A stretch of DNA of 64,000 nt from an uncultured Bacteroidales bacterium. GTDB taxonomy: Bacteria > Bacteroidota > Bacteroidia > Bacteroidales > Bacteroidaceae. The translations under genes were made by a program, and so were the position numbers. Positions 15,770 to 24,920 of the stretch are shown here, piece after piece. Under the pieces are notes generated by a model that did no database searches, was not told the DNA's origin, and saw nothing but the letters and a program-made list of their open reading frames with translations. Position 1 is the first letter of the stretch. Each line of letters opens with the position of its first letter. The stretch covers positions 1 to 64,000 of the forward strand of contig CADAPC010000005.1 in the NCBI GenBank assembly GCA_902789725.1, given 5' to 3'.

Positions 15770-17899
15770 TCATCTCTTTTTTCCGCTTTGGGTGAAAACG
15801 GACACGTTTATCTTCATGCCCGCCATGAACCAGATGCCGGGTTGTTGAACGTTGGGGAAATCGTAGTATTTGTGGTTGGTCAGGTTGTTGGCCTGAGCGT
15901 AGAGGGTGTAGTGTGGCTGCTGCCATTGGAGCTTGAGGTCGAGCGTGGCAAAGGTGCCGAAACTTTGGGACTGTCCCGTTTGGGCATTGTCGAACTGCCC
16001 TTCCCGATTCTTGAGCGTGAAGTCCCACTGGGCAGAGAGTGATTGCCAAATGCGGTGATTGAGCGAGGCGACGAACTTGTGGCGCAGGAAGGTCATGCGC
16101 GAAACGTAGTTGGCATCGTGCTCCTCATTCACTCGATGCTTGTAGTTGTAGCAATAGCTGAGGGTGAGGCGTTGCAGAATGGACTTTTCACCTTGCAGAC
16201 GTGTGAAATTCATGCTGGCCAAAGCTTCTGCTCCTATGTTGTCGATGTCGCTGTTGGCTGTAGTGTAAGCGGTGGAGCCTTCATACTTAATCCAGTCAAT
16301 CATGTCGGTTCCCTTGCGGTAGAAACCTTTCAGATGGGTGCTGATGAAGGCGTTGGCGAAGCTGATGCCAAGATGCCAATCGGTGCTCTTTTCGGGTTTC
16401 AGCTTGCTGTTGCCCAAGATGCCAGGGCCGTTGTAGTAGAGGTCGGTGTAGGTGGGGGTGCGTAAACTTTGGTTGAACGATGCGAAGAGTTTGAGGCCTT
16501 CGGCGGCTCGCCACGAGATGTCGATGCCCGGGTAGAATTTCATGCCTCCGCTCACAGCCGTGTTGTGATTGGCCAAAGCTCCGATGGAAATGGTGATGGG
16601 GTCGAGGATGAAATTGTGTTCCAGGTAGATGCCAAGGTTCGTGCGTCCGTCTTTGTATTTGTAATGCTCATCCCATCCAGGTACTTTGTATTTGTGCTGA
16701 TCCTCAGGGGCAATTTCCTTGCCGAGCCGAGTGGAGAGAATGTTTTCGCGGCGCAGCTCAACACCCACGGCTGTTTTTCCGAGTGCCCACGTGGTGTAGG
16801 CGTTGAGGTTGGCTCCATAGACATTCGTTTGGTGAAAGTTCTGATAGTCCTTTGGGCGGTTGCGCCACCAAACGTAGTGGTCGAGCGAGCGGTTCCAATA
16901 AACCTGCAGGGGCACATGCACCTTGCCCTTATATTCAGCTTGTGCGGCAATGAGGTAGCGCCGGTCTTGTTCGTACTGCGAGTTGGAGCCTGTGCCGTAG
17001 AAAGTGTTGGCTCCGTAGTTCATTGTGCTGAGTCCTGCTTGCAGCGTGGCATCGAACAGCTTGCTTCGGTATTTTGCGTTCCAATAGGCTTGACCCTTGT
17101 TGAAATCATCGTTCAGGGTGCCTCCGTCGCTGCGTTGGTAGCCTCCGCTGAGGCGGTTGTTGAAGTTGCCCGTCTTGAGCGTGAAGTGCCCGTTGGCTCC
17201 GAATGTACCGTACGAGCCCCCTTGGAGGTGTGCGCCAAACTGGCTGTTGCTTTCGGTGCGGGTGACGATGTTGATGGCTCCGGCAAATGCTTGGCTGCCA
17301 TACACTCGGCTGGCACCTCCCTCAATCACTTCGATGCGCTCGATGTCGTCAACGCTGAGGGGAAGATCAACGGTCAGGTGGCCAGTGTGTGGATTGGAGA
17401 TGTTGATGCCGTTGAGCAAAACGGTGAGCTGGTCCTCAGTGCCTCCGTTCACCCCTATGTCGGTTTGGATGCCGAATCCTCCTCGTTGTCGCACATCCAC
17501 ACCTGCTGCGAGTTTGAGCAGGTCGTTGACGGAGTTGGCGCTGGATGCCTCAATGTCCTGGCGGCTAATGACTTGCACCAGCCGAACGGCTTTGTCGGCA
17601 GGGAGAGGTGCGCGTGTGGCTGTCACCTCGGCGGCAGCAAGCTGCAATTCAAGCACGGGCGTGTTCTCGTTGGGTTGAGCCTCCGCCTGTTCGTAGATGG
17701 GTGTGTCCTCAGCGGGTTGCTGGCTGTGACCCATAGCCATCTGTGCTGCAGCCGATTCGGGGCATGCAACAGCAAGAGTGGCTACGCTGAGTACCCCGAT
17801 GTTGATTTCTTTTTTCAAACTGAGGAAGATGGCATCGCCGTGGCGAGTAAAGTGGTGCCACACGATGGCTTCCTGCTTCTTGAAGCTTGTTTTTTTCAT
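15770..17899 (-). CDS. BtuB-like TonB-dependent outer-membrane receptor
   Basis: About 709 residues. An unusually long leader (KKTSFKKQEAIVWHHFTRHG..., hydrophobic stretch IGVLSVATLAVACP, cleavage near SAAAQ) resembles extended signal peptides of some Bacteroidetes receptors. Then come a TonB-box-like segment, the plug (DIEASSANSVNDLLKLAAGVDVRQRGGFG) and a 22-strand-type barrel ending in a C-terminal aromatic strand. The plug is most like vitamin B12 or siderophore receptors. I use the ATG at 17899; the frame is open to 17995, where it overlaps the rodA stop as TAATG. It is the last gene of the cell-shape cluster. Only 95 bases separate it from rodA, too few for a cobalamin riboswitch. Confidence 0.85.
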   Translation of the reverse strand: MKKTSFKKQEAIVWHHFTRHGDAIFLSLKKEINIGVLSVATLAVACPESAAAQMAMGHSQQPAEDTPIYEQAEAQPNENTPVLELQLAAAEVTATRAPLPADKAVRLVQVISRQDIEASSANSVNDLLKLAAGVDVRQRGGFGIQTDIGVNGGTEDQLTVLLNGINISNPHTGHLTVDLPLSVDDIERIEVIEGGASRVYGSQAFAGAINIVTRTESNSQFGAHLQGGSYGTFGANGHFTLKTGNFNNRLSGGYQRSDGGTLNDDFNKGQAYWNAKYRSKLFDATLQAGLSTMNYGANTFYGTGSNSQYEQDRRYLIAAQAEYKGKVHVPLQVYWNRSLDHYVWWRNRPKDYQNFHQTNVYGANLNAYTTWALGKTAVGVELRRENILSTRLGKEIAPEDQHKYKVPGWDEHYKYKDGRTNLGIYLEHNFILDPITISIGALANHNTAVSGGMKFYPGIDISWRAAEGLKLFASFNQSLRTPTYTDLYYNGPGILGNSKLKPEKSTDWHLGISFANAFISTHLKGFYRKGTDMIDWIKYEGSTAYTTANSDIDNIGAEALASMNFTRLQGEKSILQRLTLSYCYNYKHRVNEEHDANYVSRMTFLRHKFVASLNHRIWQSLSAQWDFTLKNREGQFDNAQTGQSQSFGTFATLDLKLQWQQPHYTLYAQANNLTNHKYYDFPNVQQPGIWFMAGMKINVSVFTQSGKKR

Positions 17900-17933
17900 C
17901 ATTTTTGTTTGATTTTTTATTATGATTATTATG

Positions 17934-17947
17934 TCCCAATATTGGGA
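17934..17947. promoter_or_regulatory. 14-bp palindrome before the TonB receptor
   Basis: TCCCAATATTGGGA is a perfect palindrome about 35 bases before the receptor's ATG, in the short gap after rodA. It could be an operator or a small hairpin. Confidence 0.35.
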
Positions 17948-17994
17948 TTTTTTTCTGAAAAGGTTGCGGGGGGAGAATGGGATGTCCGCTCTCA

Positions 17995-19464
17995 TTATTT
18001 CTGTTTCAGATTTCGCTCAGCATCCAAGCGCAGGAAGATGAACAGGAGCAGGGTGAAGCCCCACAAGGATGAACCTCCGTAGGAGAAGAAGGGTAGGGGG
18101 ATGCCGATAACGGGTGTGAGCCCGAGCACCATGCCCACGTTGATGAAGAGGTGGAAGAGGAAGATGCAGAGCACGCTGTAGCCATACACCCTCGACATGG
18201 TGTCGATTTGCCGTTCCGCCATGACGATGAGCCTCCAAATGAAGAGAAGATAGACGATGAGCACGCCAGCCGCTCCCACAAAGCCTTCTTCTTCGCCCAC
18301 GGTGCAGAAGATGAAGTCGGTGTGCTGCTCAGGCACGTATTTCAGTTTCGTTTGAGTGCCGTTGAGGAATCCCTTGCCCCACAGTCCTCCTGAGCCGATA
18401 GCTATCTTAGCCTGGTTCACGTTGTAGCCAGCTCCGCGAGGGTCGTCGGTGATGCCCAGGAGCACCTCGATGCGTGTGCGCTGATGGTCGGCCATGTGGG
18501 CGATGACTTTGCTGCTCATGTAGTAGAGCGAGGTGGAGAGGATGGCGAAGAGGGCAATGAGGGCGTATTTGTAGATGTGTCGGTAGAAAGCCATCAGGAT
18601 GATGACGAGAATCATGAGGATGCAAGCGCCCAGCATCACGTAGCACACATCGAAGGGGATGGCGAAGAGCGAGAAGAGCAGGGCTATGACGGTGGAGCCA
18701 TAGCAGATAGTGGCCAGAATGTTCACGGTGAGCAGGTCATGGCAATATATCCACACCATGCTGATGGTGAAAGTCATGGCGAGCAGCAGCACCGTGAACT
18801 CTCCTATCGACACGGGCATGTAGGTGATGAAGTCGTTCTGGAATTTGAGCCCCACCACAAAATAGACCACGCAAGCAAAGCCTGTGAAGAGCAGGGAGCC
18901 TGTCATTCCTTCGCGGTAGAGCATGAGAAAAAAGGCAAAATAGACAAGGGCCGAACCCGTTTCCTTTTGTGCCACGATGAGCAGCATGGGAAAGAAGATG
19001 AGGGCGATGGCGACGCCGATGTCTTTGCTTTTTTTGATGTTGAAGCCGTAGCGGTCCATCCATTTGCCCAAAGCCAACGCAACGGCAAACTTGGCGAACT
19101 CGGCTGGCTGTATCTTGACCGATTCGGTGATGGGCAGCCAGGAGCGCGAACCTTTCGTTTCGGGCGCGATGACGATGGTCACCAGCAGGAGCAGCATCAT
19201 GGCTGCGTAGATGACGTAGGCGGCCGAGTCGAACAGTCGCCGCTCGATGAGCATGATGACAGCCGCCAGCACCAGCGATGTACCGCCCCATACGATTTGC
19301 TTGCCCGAATTGGTTTCCCAGCTGAAAAGGTCGGGGTTGTTGAAGTCGTAGCAGGCTCCGCACACGCTGAACCATCCCCACACTATCAGGATGATGTAGA
19401 GGAGGATGGTGATCCAGTCAATGCTGAGGAAGATGCCTTTACTGCTTGTATTTTGTTCTGTCAT
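17995..19464 (-). CDS. rodA: Rod-shape glycosyltransferase RodA
   Basis: A 489-residue SEDS-family peptidoglycan polymerase with about ten membrane segments. Family motifs seen are RSWLPI with KIQPAEFAK, a large central loop, IGSGGLWGKGFLNGTQTKLKYVPEQHTDFIF (in two parts) and the late GIPLPFFSYGGSS. It builds glycan strands for lateral growth together with the PBP2 encoded 22 bases upstream. The ATG at 19464 (MTEQNTSSK) is chosen; the open frame to 19650 overlaps the PBP2 gene and has low-complexity sequence unlike the family. Confidence 0.95.
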   Translation of the reverse strand: MTEQNTSSKGIFLSIDWITILLYIILIVWGWFSVCGACYDFNNPDLFSWETNSGKQIVWGGTSLVLAAVIMLIERRLFDSAAYVIYAAMMLLLLVTIVIAPETKGSRSWLPITESVKIQPAEFAKFAVALALGKWMDRYGFNIKKSKDIGVAIALIFFPMLLIVAQKETGSALVYFAFFLMLYREGMTGSLLFTGFACVVYFVVGLKFQNDFITYMPVSIGEFTVLLLAMTFTISMVWIYCHDLLTVNILATICYGSTVIALLFSLFAIPFDVCYVMLGACILMILVIILMAFYRHIYKYALIALFAILSTSLYYMSSKVIAHMADHQRTRIEVLLGITDDPRGAGYNVNQAKIAIGSGGLWGKGFLNGTQTKLKYVPEQHTDFIFCTVGEEEGFVGAAGVLIVYLLFIWRLIVMAERQIDTMSRVYGYSVLCIFLFHLFINVGMVLGLTPVIGIPLPFFSYGGSSLWGFTLLLFIFLRLDAERNLKQK

Positions 19465-19486
19465 TTTTTGTATTTTTGTTTTGCCT

Positions 19487-21331
19487 TTAACGCTCGCGGG
19501 TGCCGTAGTCGATGTGGCGGGCTTGGAACATAGCGGCTTTGGCCTCGCTTGCTTTTGACAGTTCGCCTTTGATGTATTGCTCCATGATGAGGGCACCGAT
19601 GGGCACACCGTAGGTGGCTCCGAAGCCACCGTTTTCCACATACACGGCAACAGCTATTTGGGGGTCGTCCATCGGTGCGAAACCCATGAAGGCCGAGTGG
19701 TCCTTGCCGCGGTTTTGCGCCGTGCCCGTTTTGCCGCACACGGCATATTGGCTGCTGTTAGCACTTCGGCATGTGCCTCCCAGCACCGCTTTGCGCATGC
19801 CTTTGGCCACCATTTCGTAGTATCGTTTATCCACTTTGGTGTAGTGCTTCTTTGTCAGCGAGTCGGCTATTTCGCCTCCCTCCACAGCCTTGACGATGTG
19901 GGGAGTGATGTAGTAGCCGCGGTTGGCGATGGTGGCTCCGAGGTTGGCTATCTGCAGGGGGGTGAGTGTCACTTCGCCTTGCCCGATGGCGATGGAGATG
20001 ACTCCCAGCGGATTCCATCGGCCCAAGCGACGATCGTAGTAGTCGGCATTGGGTATCATGCCTCGTGCTTCACCTGGCAAATCTACGCCAAGCTTGTAGC
20101 CAAAACCCATCGACACCATGTAGTCTTTCCAAGTGGTCATGGCCTCCTGTATGGTCTTGTATTTCGAGCGGTTGCTGAGCATGTGATAAAGCCCCCAGCA
20201 GAAGTAGCCGTTGCACGAAGTGGCGATGGCGGGAATGAGCGGCAGGGGTGAGCCGTGACCGTGACAGCCCACCTTCATGCCTCTGAATCGGAATCCGTGG
20301 CTGCACGAGTAGGCTGTGGTGGAGTCGATGATGCCTTCCTGCAAGAAAGTGAGCCCTTGCGATGTTTTGAAGGTGGAGCCGGGGGGATAAGTGCCTGAGA
20401 TGGCACGGTTAATCATCGGCTTCATCGGGTCGCGCTGCATTTCCAGCATTTGTGTGCTGCGCTGCTTGCCCTCCATCCGGTGGGGGTCATAGCTGGGCGA
20501 GCTGACCATGCAGAGGATTTCACCCGTTTTGGGTTCGATGGCTACGATGGCTCCCATCTTGCCCTCCATCAGCCGTTCGCCCAGGGCTTGCACCTTGGCG
20601 TCGATGCTGAGTGTGAGGTTTTTGCCGGGCACTGGTTTGCGGTCGAGCTCGCCGTTCTTGTAATGGCCCTGAATTCGCCCGCGTGCATCGCGCAGCAGCA
20701 CCTCCACTCCCTTCACGCCGCGCAGCTCGGTTTCGTAGCTTCGCTCCACACCTTGCTTGCCGATGTAGTCACCGGGGGCGTAGTAGTCGCTGTTATCCAC
20801 TTCCTGCTTCGACACCTCAGCCACATCGCCCAGAATGTGGGCGCAATGGTTGGTGGCATAGCGTCGTATGGTTCGCTCGCGCACGTAGAATCCGTGGAAC
20901 CTAAACATTTTCTCTTGGAAGACGCTGAACTCGCTCAGGGGCATCTGCGCCATGAAGAGTTGCTGCGTGTAGGTGGAATAGCCGGGGTTTTTGTTCTTGT
21001 CCTTGATGGCGAGCATGCGCTCGTCGAACTGCTGCTGGGTGATGCCGATGGTGTTGCAGAAGTCGAGCGTGTCGAGGTTTGTCACCTCTCTCATCACCAC
21101 CATGATGTCGTAGGCAGGCTGGTTATAGACAAGCAGCTTGCCGTTGCGGTCGTAGATGACGCCTCGGGATGGAAAGATGATGTTGTTGAAGAATGCGTTG
21201 TTATCGGCTCGCGTTTTGTACTCTCCGTCGCTGAGCTGCAGATAGGCCAGCCGTGCAATGTAGCTGAGCACAACGATGAGTGCGATGCCAGCCAGCACAA
21301 ACTTTCGGTATTCGTATGTGTGATGATTCAT
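19487..21331 (-). CDS. mrdA: Penicillin-binding protein 2
   Basis: A 614-residue class B PBP, the transpeptidase of the elongasome. One N-terminal membrane anchor (11-30), the dimerisation/pedestal domain (SRGVIYDRNG) and the transpeptidase domain with SxxK as STFK (Ser 319), SCN and KTGT. It cross-links strands made by RodA. The cluster order mreB, mreC, mreD, mrdA, rodA is the usual one, all on one strand with overlaps or gaps under 25 bases except 19 bases to mreD. The start at 21331 fits the membrane anchor. Confidence 0.96.
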   Translation of the reverse strand: MNHHTYEYRKFVLAGIALIVVLSYIARLAYLQLSDGEYKTRADNNAFFNNIIFPSRGVIYDRNGKLLVYNQPAYDIMVVMREVTNLDTLDFCNTIGITQQQFDERMLAIKDKNKNPGYSTYTQQLFMAQMPLSEFSVFQEKMFRFHGFYVRERTIRRYATNHCAHILGDVAEVSKQEVDNSDYYAPGDYIGKQGVERSYETELRGVKGVEVLLRDARGRIQGHYKNGELDRKPVPGKNLTLSIDAKVQALGERLMEGKMGAIVAIEPKTGEILCMVSSPSYDPHRMEGKQRSTQMLEMQRDPMKPMINRAISGTYPPGSTFKTSQGLTFLQEGIIDSTTAYSCSHGFRFRGMKVGCHGHGSPLPLIPAIATSCNGYFCWGLYHMLSNRSKYKTIQEAMTTWKDYMVSMGFGYKLGVDLPGEARGMIPNADYYDRRLGRWNPLGVISIAIGQGEVTLTPLQIANLGATIANRGYYITPHIVKAVEGGEIADSLTKKHYTKVDKRYYEMVAKGMRKAVLGGTCRSANSSQYAVCGKTGTAQNRGKDHSAFMGFAPMDDPQIAVAVYVENGGFGATYGVPIGALIMEQYIKGELSKASEAKAAMFQARHIDYGTRER

Positions 21332-21350
21332 TGCCCCTCCTTTCCTCTGC

Positions 21351-21875
21351 TCAGTTTGGCACCTGGCCCTGTTTGCGAGGGTGCACGAGCAGTTCGATGA
21401 AAACGATGATGATGGTGGTCAGGAGTGTAGCTCCAGCGATGGAGAGGAGCGTGAGTGGCCAGTCGCGCAGGGTGAAGGCATCGAGCGCGTAGTAAGCCAC
21501 GTGCAGTACAAACATCAGCAGCGTGATGTAGGTGACGTATTTCCAGAAGCCCAAGGTTCGGAACGTGGGGGTGAGGTCTTCGGCAGAGTTGTAGGGGGTG
21601 AACATGCCGAGCAGCAGTGGCTGCATCATGGCAGCCAGGGTGCAGGAGGCTGCGGCCATCCCGGCCGTGTTGCTGAACATGTCGTTGAGCAGTCCTGCGC
21701 TGAAAGCCCACAGCAGGATGCTGTTGCGCGACGAGTTGCGGTGAAAGCACGCTATCATGTAGCCCAGCACCAGCGGCGTGATGTAGCCCAGCAAGTGTAT
21801 GTGGTTGAACACTAACACTTGGAAGAATAGCAGTATGGATAGTCTTGTGAGACGTTGCAGAAATACGGAATTCAT
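21351..21875 (-). CDS. mreD: Rod-shape protein MreD
   Basis: A 174-residue integral membrane protein with about five hydrophobic segments, MreD-like in size, hydrophobicity profile and position. Its ATG overlaps the mreC stop by four bases (ATGA), so translation is probably coupled. Sequence alone would give a weaker call because MreD is poorly conserved; the location between mreC and PBP2 settles it. Confidence 0.9.
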   Translation of the reverse strand: MNSVFLQRLTRLSILLFFQVLVFNHIHLLGYITPLVLGYMIACFHRNSSRNSILLWAFSAGLLNDMFSNTAGMAAASCTLAAMMQPLLLGMFTPYNSAEDLTPTFRTLGFWKYVTYITLLMFVLHVAYYALDAFTLRDWPLTLLSIAGATLLTTIIIVFIELLVHPRKQGQVPN

Positions 21876-22897
21876 CTTACGGTATCAGCTTTTTCTGTGT
21901 CCTGGACGGTTTGAGCGCCTTGCGCCTGAATGAACTGCTTCTCCAGCTCTTCCTGAATCTCTTTATCTACAGCCCTTTGCTCCGCGGCTTTCCGCTGTTC
22001 CAACTCTTTCAGCTCCGCGGCTTTCCGCTTTTCTTGCTCGGCCAGAATGCTGTCTTGCTTGGCGGGGTCCTCAGCTTGCTGTTCCAGCAGGCGGCGTTCG
22101 GGCGAGTGGTAGTTGGTGATGACCGACACCTCGCGCAGCGTGGTGAAATTGGCGAAGAGCTTCACTTTGAGCATGTAGGACATTCCGTCGGCCGAATCGC
22201 CGAAGCCTGCCACTGCGCCGATGGGGAGCCCTGCGGGGAAGACATCGGAGTAGCCGTTGGTTTCGACAATGTCGTTCTTCTTCACCTTCACGTGGCGGGG
22301 GATGCTGGTAGCGTAGGCTATATTGGCACATCCGCGCTGCCAGATGAGCGAGCCGAAGTATTCCGAATGGCGCAGCCGGCAGCTCACCTTGCTGTTGACG
22401 TTGAGCAGGGGCATGACGATGCTGTAGTGCTGGCTGGTCATGTACACAATGCCCACCACGCCCTGCGAGTTCACCACGCCCATTTCGGGCCGGATGCCAT
22501 CGGCCTCACCCTTGTTGATGGTGATGAGGTTGTTGGCTTTGTGCAGCGTCAAGTTCACCACTTTGGCCGGCACCGTGTGGTACAGGGGCGGCAGGGCTTT
22601 CATGGGGTGGGTGTTGACGAGCTTGCTGTCCTCCAGCTGCTGGCGCATGGTGTAGAGCTGCTGGCGCAGTTGCTCGTTGGTGGCTTCCAGACGTTCGTTT
22701 TCTTCCTGCAGTTGAATGTAGGACGTAATGCTACTAATGACGCTGTAGGCCGAGCCCACCACGTCATTAGCCGTTGTGAAAAACACGCTCCGCTGGCGCC
22801 CGTTGAAGCTGAAGAGGAAGAGGAAGCTGATGGCTTCGAGCAGCAGGAACAGGAGCCAGTGTTTGTATTGGATGAGGATGTCGATTAGTGCACGCAT
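21872..22897 (-). CDS. mreC: Rod-shape protein MreC
   Basis: A 341-residue bitopic protein: one membrane segment (12-30), a coiled coil (62-95; LQEENERLEATNEQLRQQLY), the two-barrel periplasmic domain (110-270), and an unusual charged tail (about 275-341) rich in Glu, Lys, Ala and Gln, with two KRKAAELKELEQRKAAEQRA-like blocks. MreC organises PBP2 and RodA on the periplasmic side. The charged helical tail is longer than in most MreC proteins. Gap to mreB is nine bases. Confidence 0.94.
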   Translation of the reverse strand: MRALIDILIQYKHWLLFLLLEAISFLFLFSFNGRQRSVFFTTANDVVGSAYSVISSITSYIQLQEENERLEATNEQLRQQLYTMRQQLEDSKLVNTHPMKALPPLYHTVPAKVVNLTLHKANNLITINKGEADGIRPEMGVVNSQGVVGIVYMTSQHYSIVMPLLNVNSKVSCRLRHSEYFGSLIWQRGCANIAYATSIPRHVKVKKNDIVETNGYSDVFPAGLPIGAVAGFGDSADGMSYMLKVKLFANFTTLREVSVITNYHSPERRLLEQQAEDPAKQDSILAEQEKRKAAELKELEQRKAAEQRAVDKEIQEELEKQFIQAQGAQTVQDTEKADTVR

Positions 22898-22906
22898 GGG
22901 GCACGC

Positions 22907-23929
22907 TTATCTCATGAGGAACTGGAAGTTGTTGACGTTCTTCAGCGCAATGCCTGTGCCCTTTGCCACAGAGAGCAGGGGCTCTTCATCTACGTGGAAT
23001 GGAATCTGGATTTTGTCGCTGAGGCGTTTCGACAGGCCGCGCAGCAATGCACCGCCGCCGGTGAGCCAGATGCCGTTCTTCACAATGTCTGCATAGAGTT
23101 CAGGGGGGGTGTCTTCAAGAGCGGAGAGCACGGAGGTCTCGATTTTGGCGATGGTCTTGTCGATGCAGTGGGCAATTTCCTGGTAGCACACAGCTACTTC
23201 GCGTGGGAGAGCCGTGATGCGGTCGGGGCCATGCACCACGTAGTCCTCGGGAGCCTCGTCGCCCAGGTCGGTGAGCACCGCGCCCACGTTGATTTTGATG
23301 CGTTCGGCCATGCGTTCCGATACTTTCACGTTGTGCTGGCGCGCCATGTACTCCTGAATGTCGGCCGTGAGCTCGTCGCCAGCCACTCGCATGGAGGTGT
23401 TGGTGACGATGCCGCCAAGCGAGATGACGGCAATTTCGGTGGAGCCGCCGCCAATATCCACAATCATCTGCCCTTCGGGAGCCTCCACGTCAATGCCACA
23501 CCCGATAGCTGCCGCCATTGGCTCGTGGATGAGGTACACGTCGCGGCCGCCCGAGTGCTCTGCGCTGTCGCGCACGGCGCGCAGCTCCACTTCGGTGGAG
23601 CCTGAGGGCACACCGATGACCATGCGGAGCGAGGGGGTGAAGAGGTGGTGGCCCGTGTTCACCATCTTGATGAGGCCGCGCATCATCTGCTCGCAGGCAT
23701 AGAAATTGGCTATCACTCCGTCGCGCAGTGGGCGGCAGGTGTACACGTTCTCGTTGGTCTTCTCGTGCATCATCTTGGCCTTTTCGCCCACGGCTATCAT
23801 CTTGTTGGTTTTCTTGTCGAGTGCAACCACCGAGGGCTCGTTCACCACCACCTTGCCGTTGAAGGTGATGATGGTGTTGGCGGTCCCAAGATCCATTGCT
23901 ATGTCTTGTGTTAAAGAGAAAAATCCCAT
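22907..23929 (-). CDS. mreB: Rod-shape actin homologue MreB
   Basis: A 340-residue bacterial actin that guides lateral cell-wall synthesis. Phosphate-binding loop DLGTANTIITF at the N-terminus, IVDIGGGSTEIAV as second phosphate loop and the WLTGGGALLRGL adenosine motif are all present. It is first of the shape genes; purH lies 170 bases upstream on the same strand. The gap 23930-24098 holds only two GCAAAATGGC repeats and a weak -7-like CGGCTTTG. Confidence 0.97.
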   Translation of the reverse strand: MGFFSLTQDIAMDLGTANTIITFNGKVVVNEPSVVALDKKTNKMIAVGEKAKMMHEKTNENVYTCRPLRDGVIANFYACEQMMRGLIKMVNTGHHLFTPSLRMVIGVPSGSTEVELRAVRDSAEHSGGRDVYLIHEPMAAAIGCGIDVEAPEGQMIVDIGGGSTEIAVISLGGIVTNTSMRVAGDELTADIQEYMARQHNVKVSERMAERIKINVGAVLTDLGDEAPEDYVVHGPDRITALPREVAVCYQEIAHCIDKTIAKIETSVLSALEDTPPELYADIVKNGIWLTGGGALLRGLSKRLSDKIQIPFHVDEEPLLSVAKGTGIALKNVNNFQFLMR

Positions 23930-24098
23930 ATCTTTTCTTCCTGTTTTGTTGAGTTGCTATTTTTTTGTACGTTGCAAAGCCGACTTTGCAAAATGGCTTT
24001 TTCCTGCTGCTAACGAGCGTTTTTCTGCAAAATGGCAGTTTACCGAACCATTTGGCCCTGTTTTTGACGGGTGCTGAAAGTGCCGTCAGGAGGCGTCT

Positions 24099-24692
24099 TT
24101 ATTTGGCAAAATAGGCGTGGATGGCTGTGTCGTAATGGCTTGAAGTGGCGAAAGCGCGCTTGGCAAACTGCTTGCGCTGTGCTTTGGTGGTTTCGGCACC
24201 CTGAGCCTTCACCATGTCGAGCAGGGGCTTATATTCGTTCTTGCTGGGCACAATGACCACGTCGTTGAAGTTTTTGGCTGCGGCGCGGATGAGCGAGATG
24301 CCGCCAATGTCGATTTTCTCGATGATGGTGGGCTCGTCGTTGGTGCTGGCCACAGTTTCCTCGAAGGGGTAGAGATCCACGATGACGAGGTCAATCTCCG
24401 GAATTTCGTACTTGGCTATTTCCTGCTGGTCGCTTTCCAGCTCGCGGCGGCACAGAATGCCTCCGAACACTTTGGGGTGGAGCGTCTTCACGCGTCCGCC
24501 CAGGATTGACGGATAGGTGGTGAGGTCTTCCACTTTCTGGCAGGGGTAGCCCAGGCTTTCGATGAAAGCTTGTGTGCCGCCTGTTGAGAGGAATTTCACT
24601 CCGTTCTTGTTGAGTTCTGCAAGTAATTCGTCCAGCCCATCTTTATGATAAACGGAAATGAGCGCCGTTTTGATTTTCTTTACGTCAGCCAT
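24099..24692 (-). CDS. purH: Stand-alone IMP cyclohydrolase (PurH N-terminal domain only)
   Basis: A 197-residue protein equal to the MGS-like N-terminal domain of PurH: KTALISVYHKDGLDELLAEL, FLSTGGTQAFIE, LGGRVKTLHPKVFGGIL, NLYPF-like DLYPFEETV and the end FATSSHYDTAIHAYF. It should close FAICAR to IMP, the last step of purine synthesis. Full PurH has about 510 residues; here the AICAR transformylase domain (about 310 residues) is missing. The frame ends cleanly at the domain border and no remnant of it is visible in 23930-24098. A separate transformylase gene must exist elsewhere if the pathway is complete. Position upstream of mreB is usual for full-length purH in this order, as far as I recall. 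Confidence 0.9.
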   Translation of the reverse strand: MADVKKIKTALISVYHKDGLDELLAELNKNGVKFLSTGGTQAFIESLGYPCQKVEDLTTYPSILGGRVKTLHPKVFGGILCRRELESDQQEIAKYEIPEIDLVIVDLYPFEETVASTNDEPTIIEKIDIGGISLIRAAAKNFNDVVIVPSKNEYKPLLDMVKAQGAETTKAQRKQFAKRAFATSSHYDTAIHAYFAK

Positions 24693-24748
24693 TGTGGTGT
24701 CCTGAATTGATGTTTTTTAGTAATTTTTTTTGATTTCTTAAAGTGTCT

Positions 24749-24760
24749 GTGTGCGCACAC
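24749..24760. promoter_or_regulatory. 12-bp palindrome in the purH leader
   Basis: GTGTGCGCACAC lies between the purH -7 box and its start. It does not match the E. coli PurR site. It may form a small hairpin or bind a regulator. Confidence 0.3.
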
Positions 24761-24791
24761 ATTTATGCGGCTACACATTTCTAATGAACTG

Positions 24792-24799
24792 CAAAGTTA
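24792..24799 (-). promoter_or_regulatory. -7 box of purH
   Basis: Minus strand TAACTTTG, giving a leader of about 95 bases before the ATG at 24692. No good -33 box. Confidence 0.5.
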
Positions 24800-24860
24800 G
24801 GCATTTCTTTCCATACATTGTTAAATAAAATTGAAATTTTCTATGTTTCTGACGATTTTT

Positions 24861-24892
24861 CTTGTCGGAATGAAAACTTTCCACTAATTTTG
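24861..24892 (+). promoter_or_regulatory. Promoter of the TonB_C protein gene
   Basis: CTTG (24861-24864), 20 bases, TAATTTTG (24885-24892), 28 bases before the ATG at 24921. Confidence 0.6.
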
Positions 24893-24920
24893 AATCCGTA
24901 AATATCAAATCACTCCATTT

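Noticed and set aside
17900..17995. Possible cobalamin riboswitch before the BtuB-like receptor
   Set aside because: Only 95 bases are free, shorter than a B12 riboswitch, and no B12-box-like sequence was seen.
16469..18082. A 537-codon open frame on the plus strand opposite the TonB receptor
   Set aside because: It lies antisense to a clear receptor gene, has no promoter and its translation has no domain or signal; it is a by-product of the receptor's codon use.
18484..19533. A 349-codon plus-strand frame opposite rodA
   Set aside because: Highly charged His/Asp/Glu-rich translation caused by reading a membrane-protein gene backwards.
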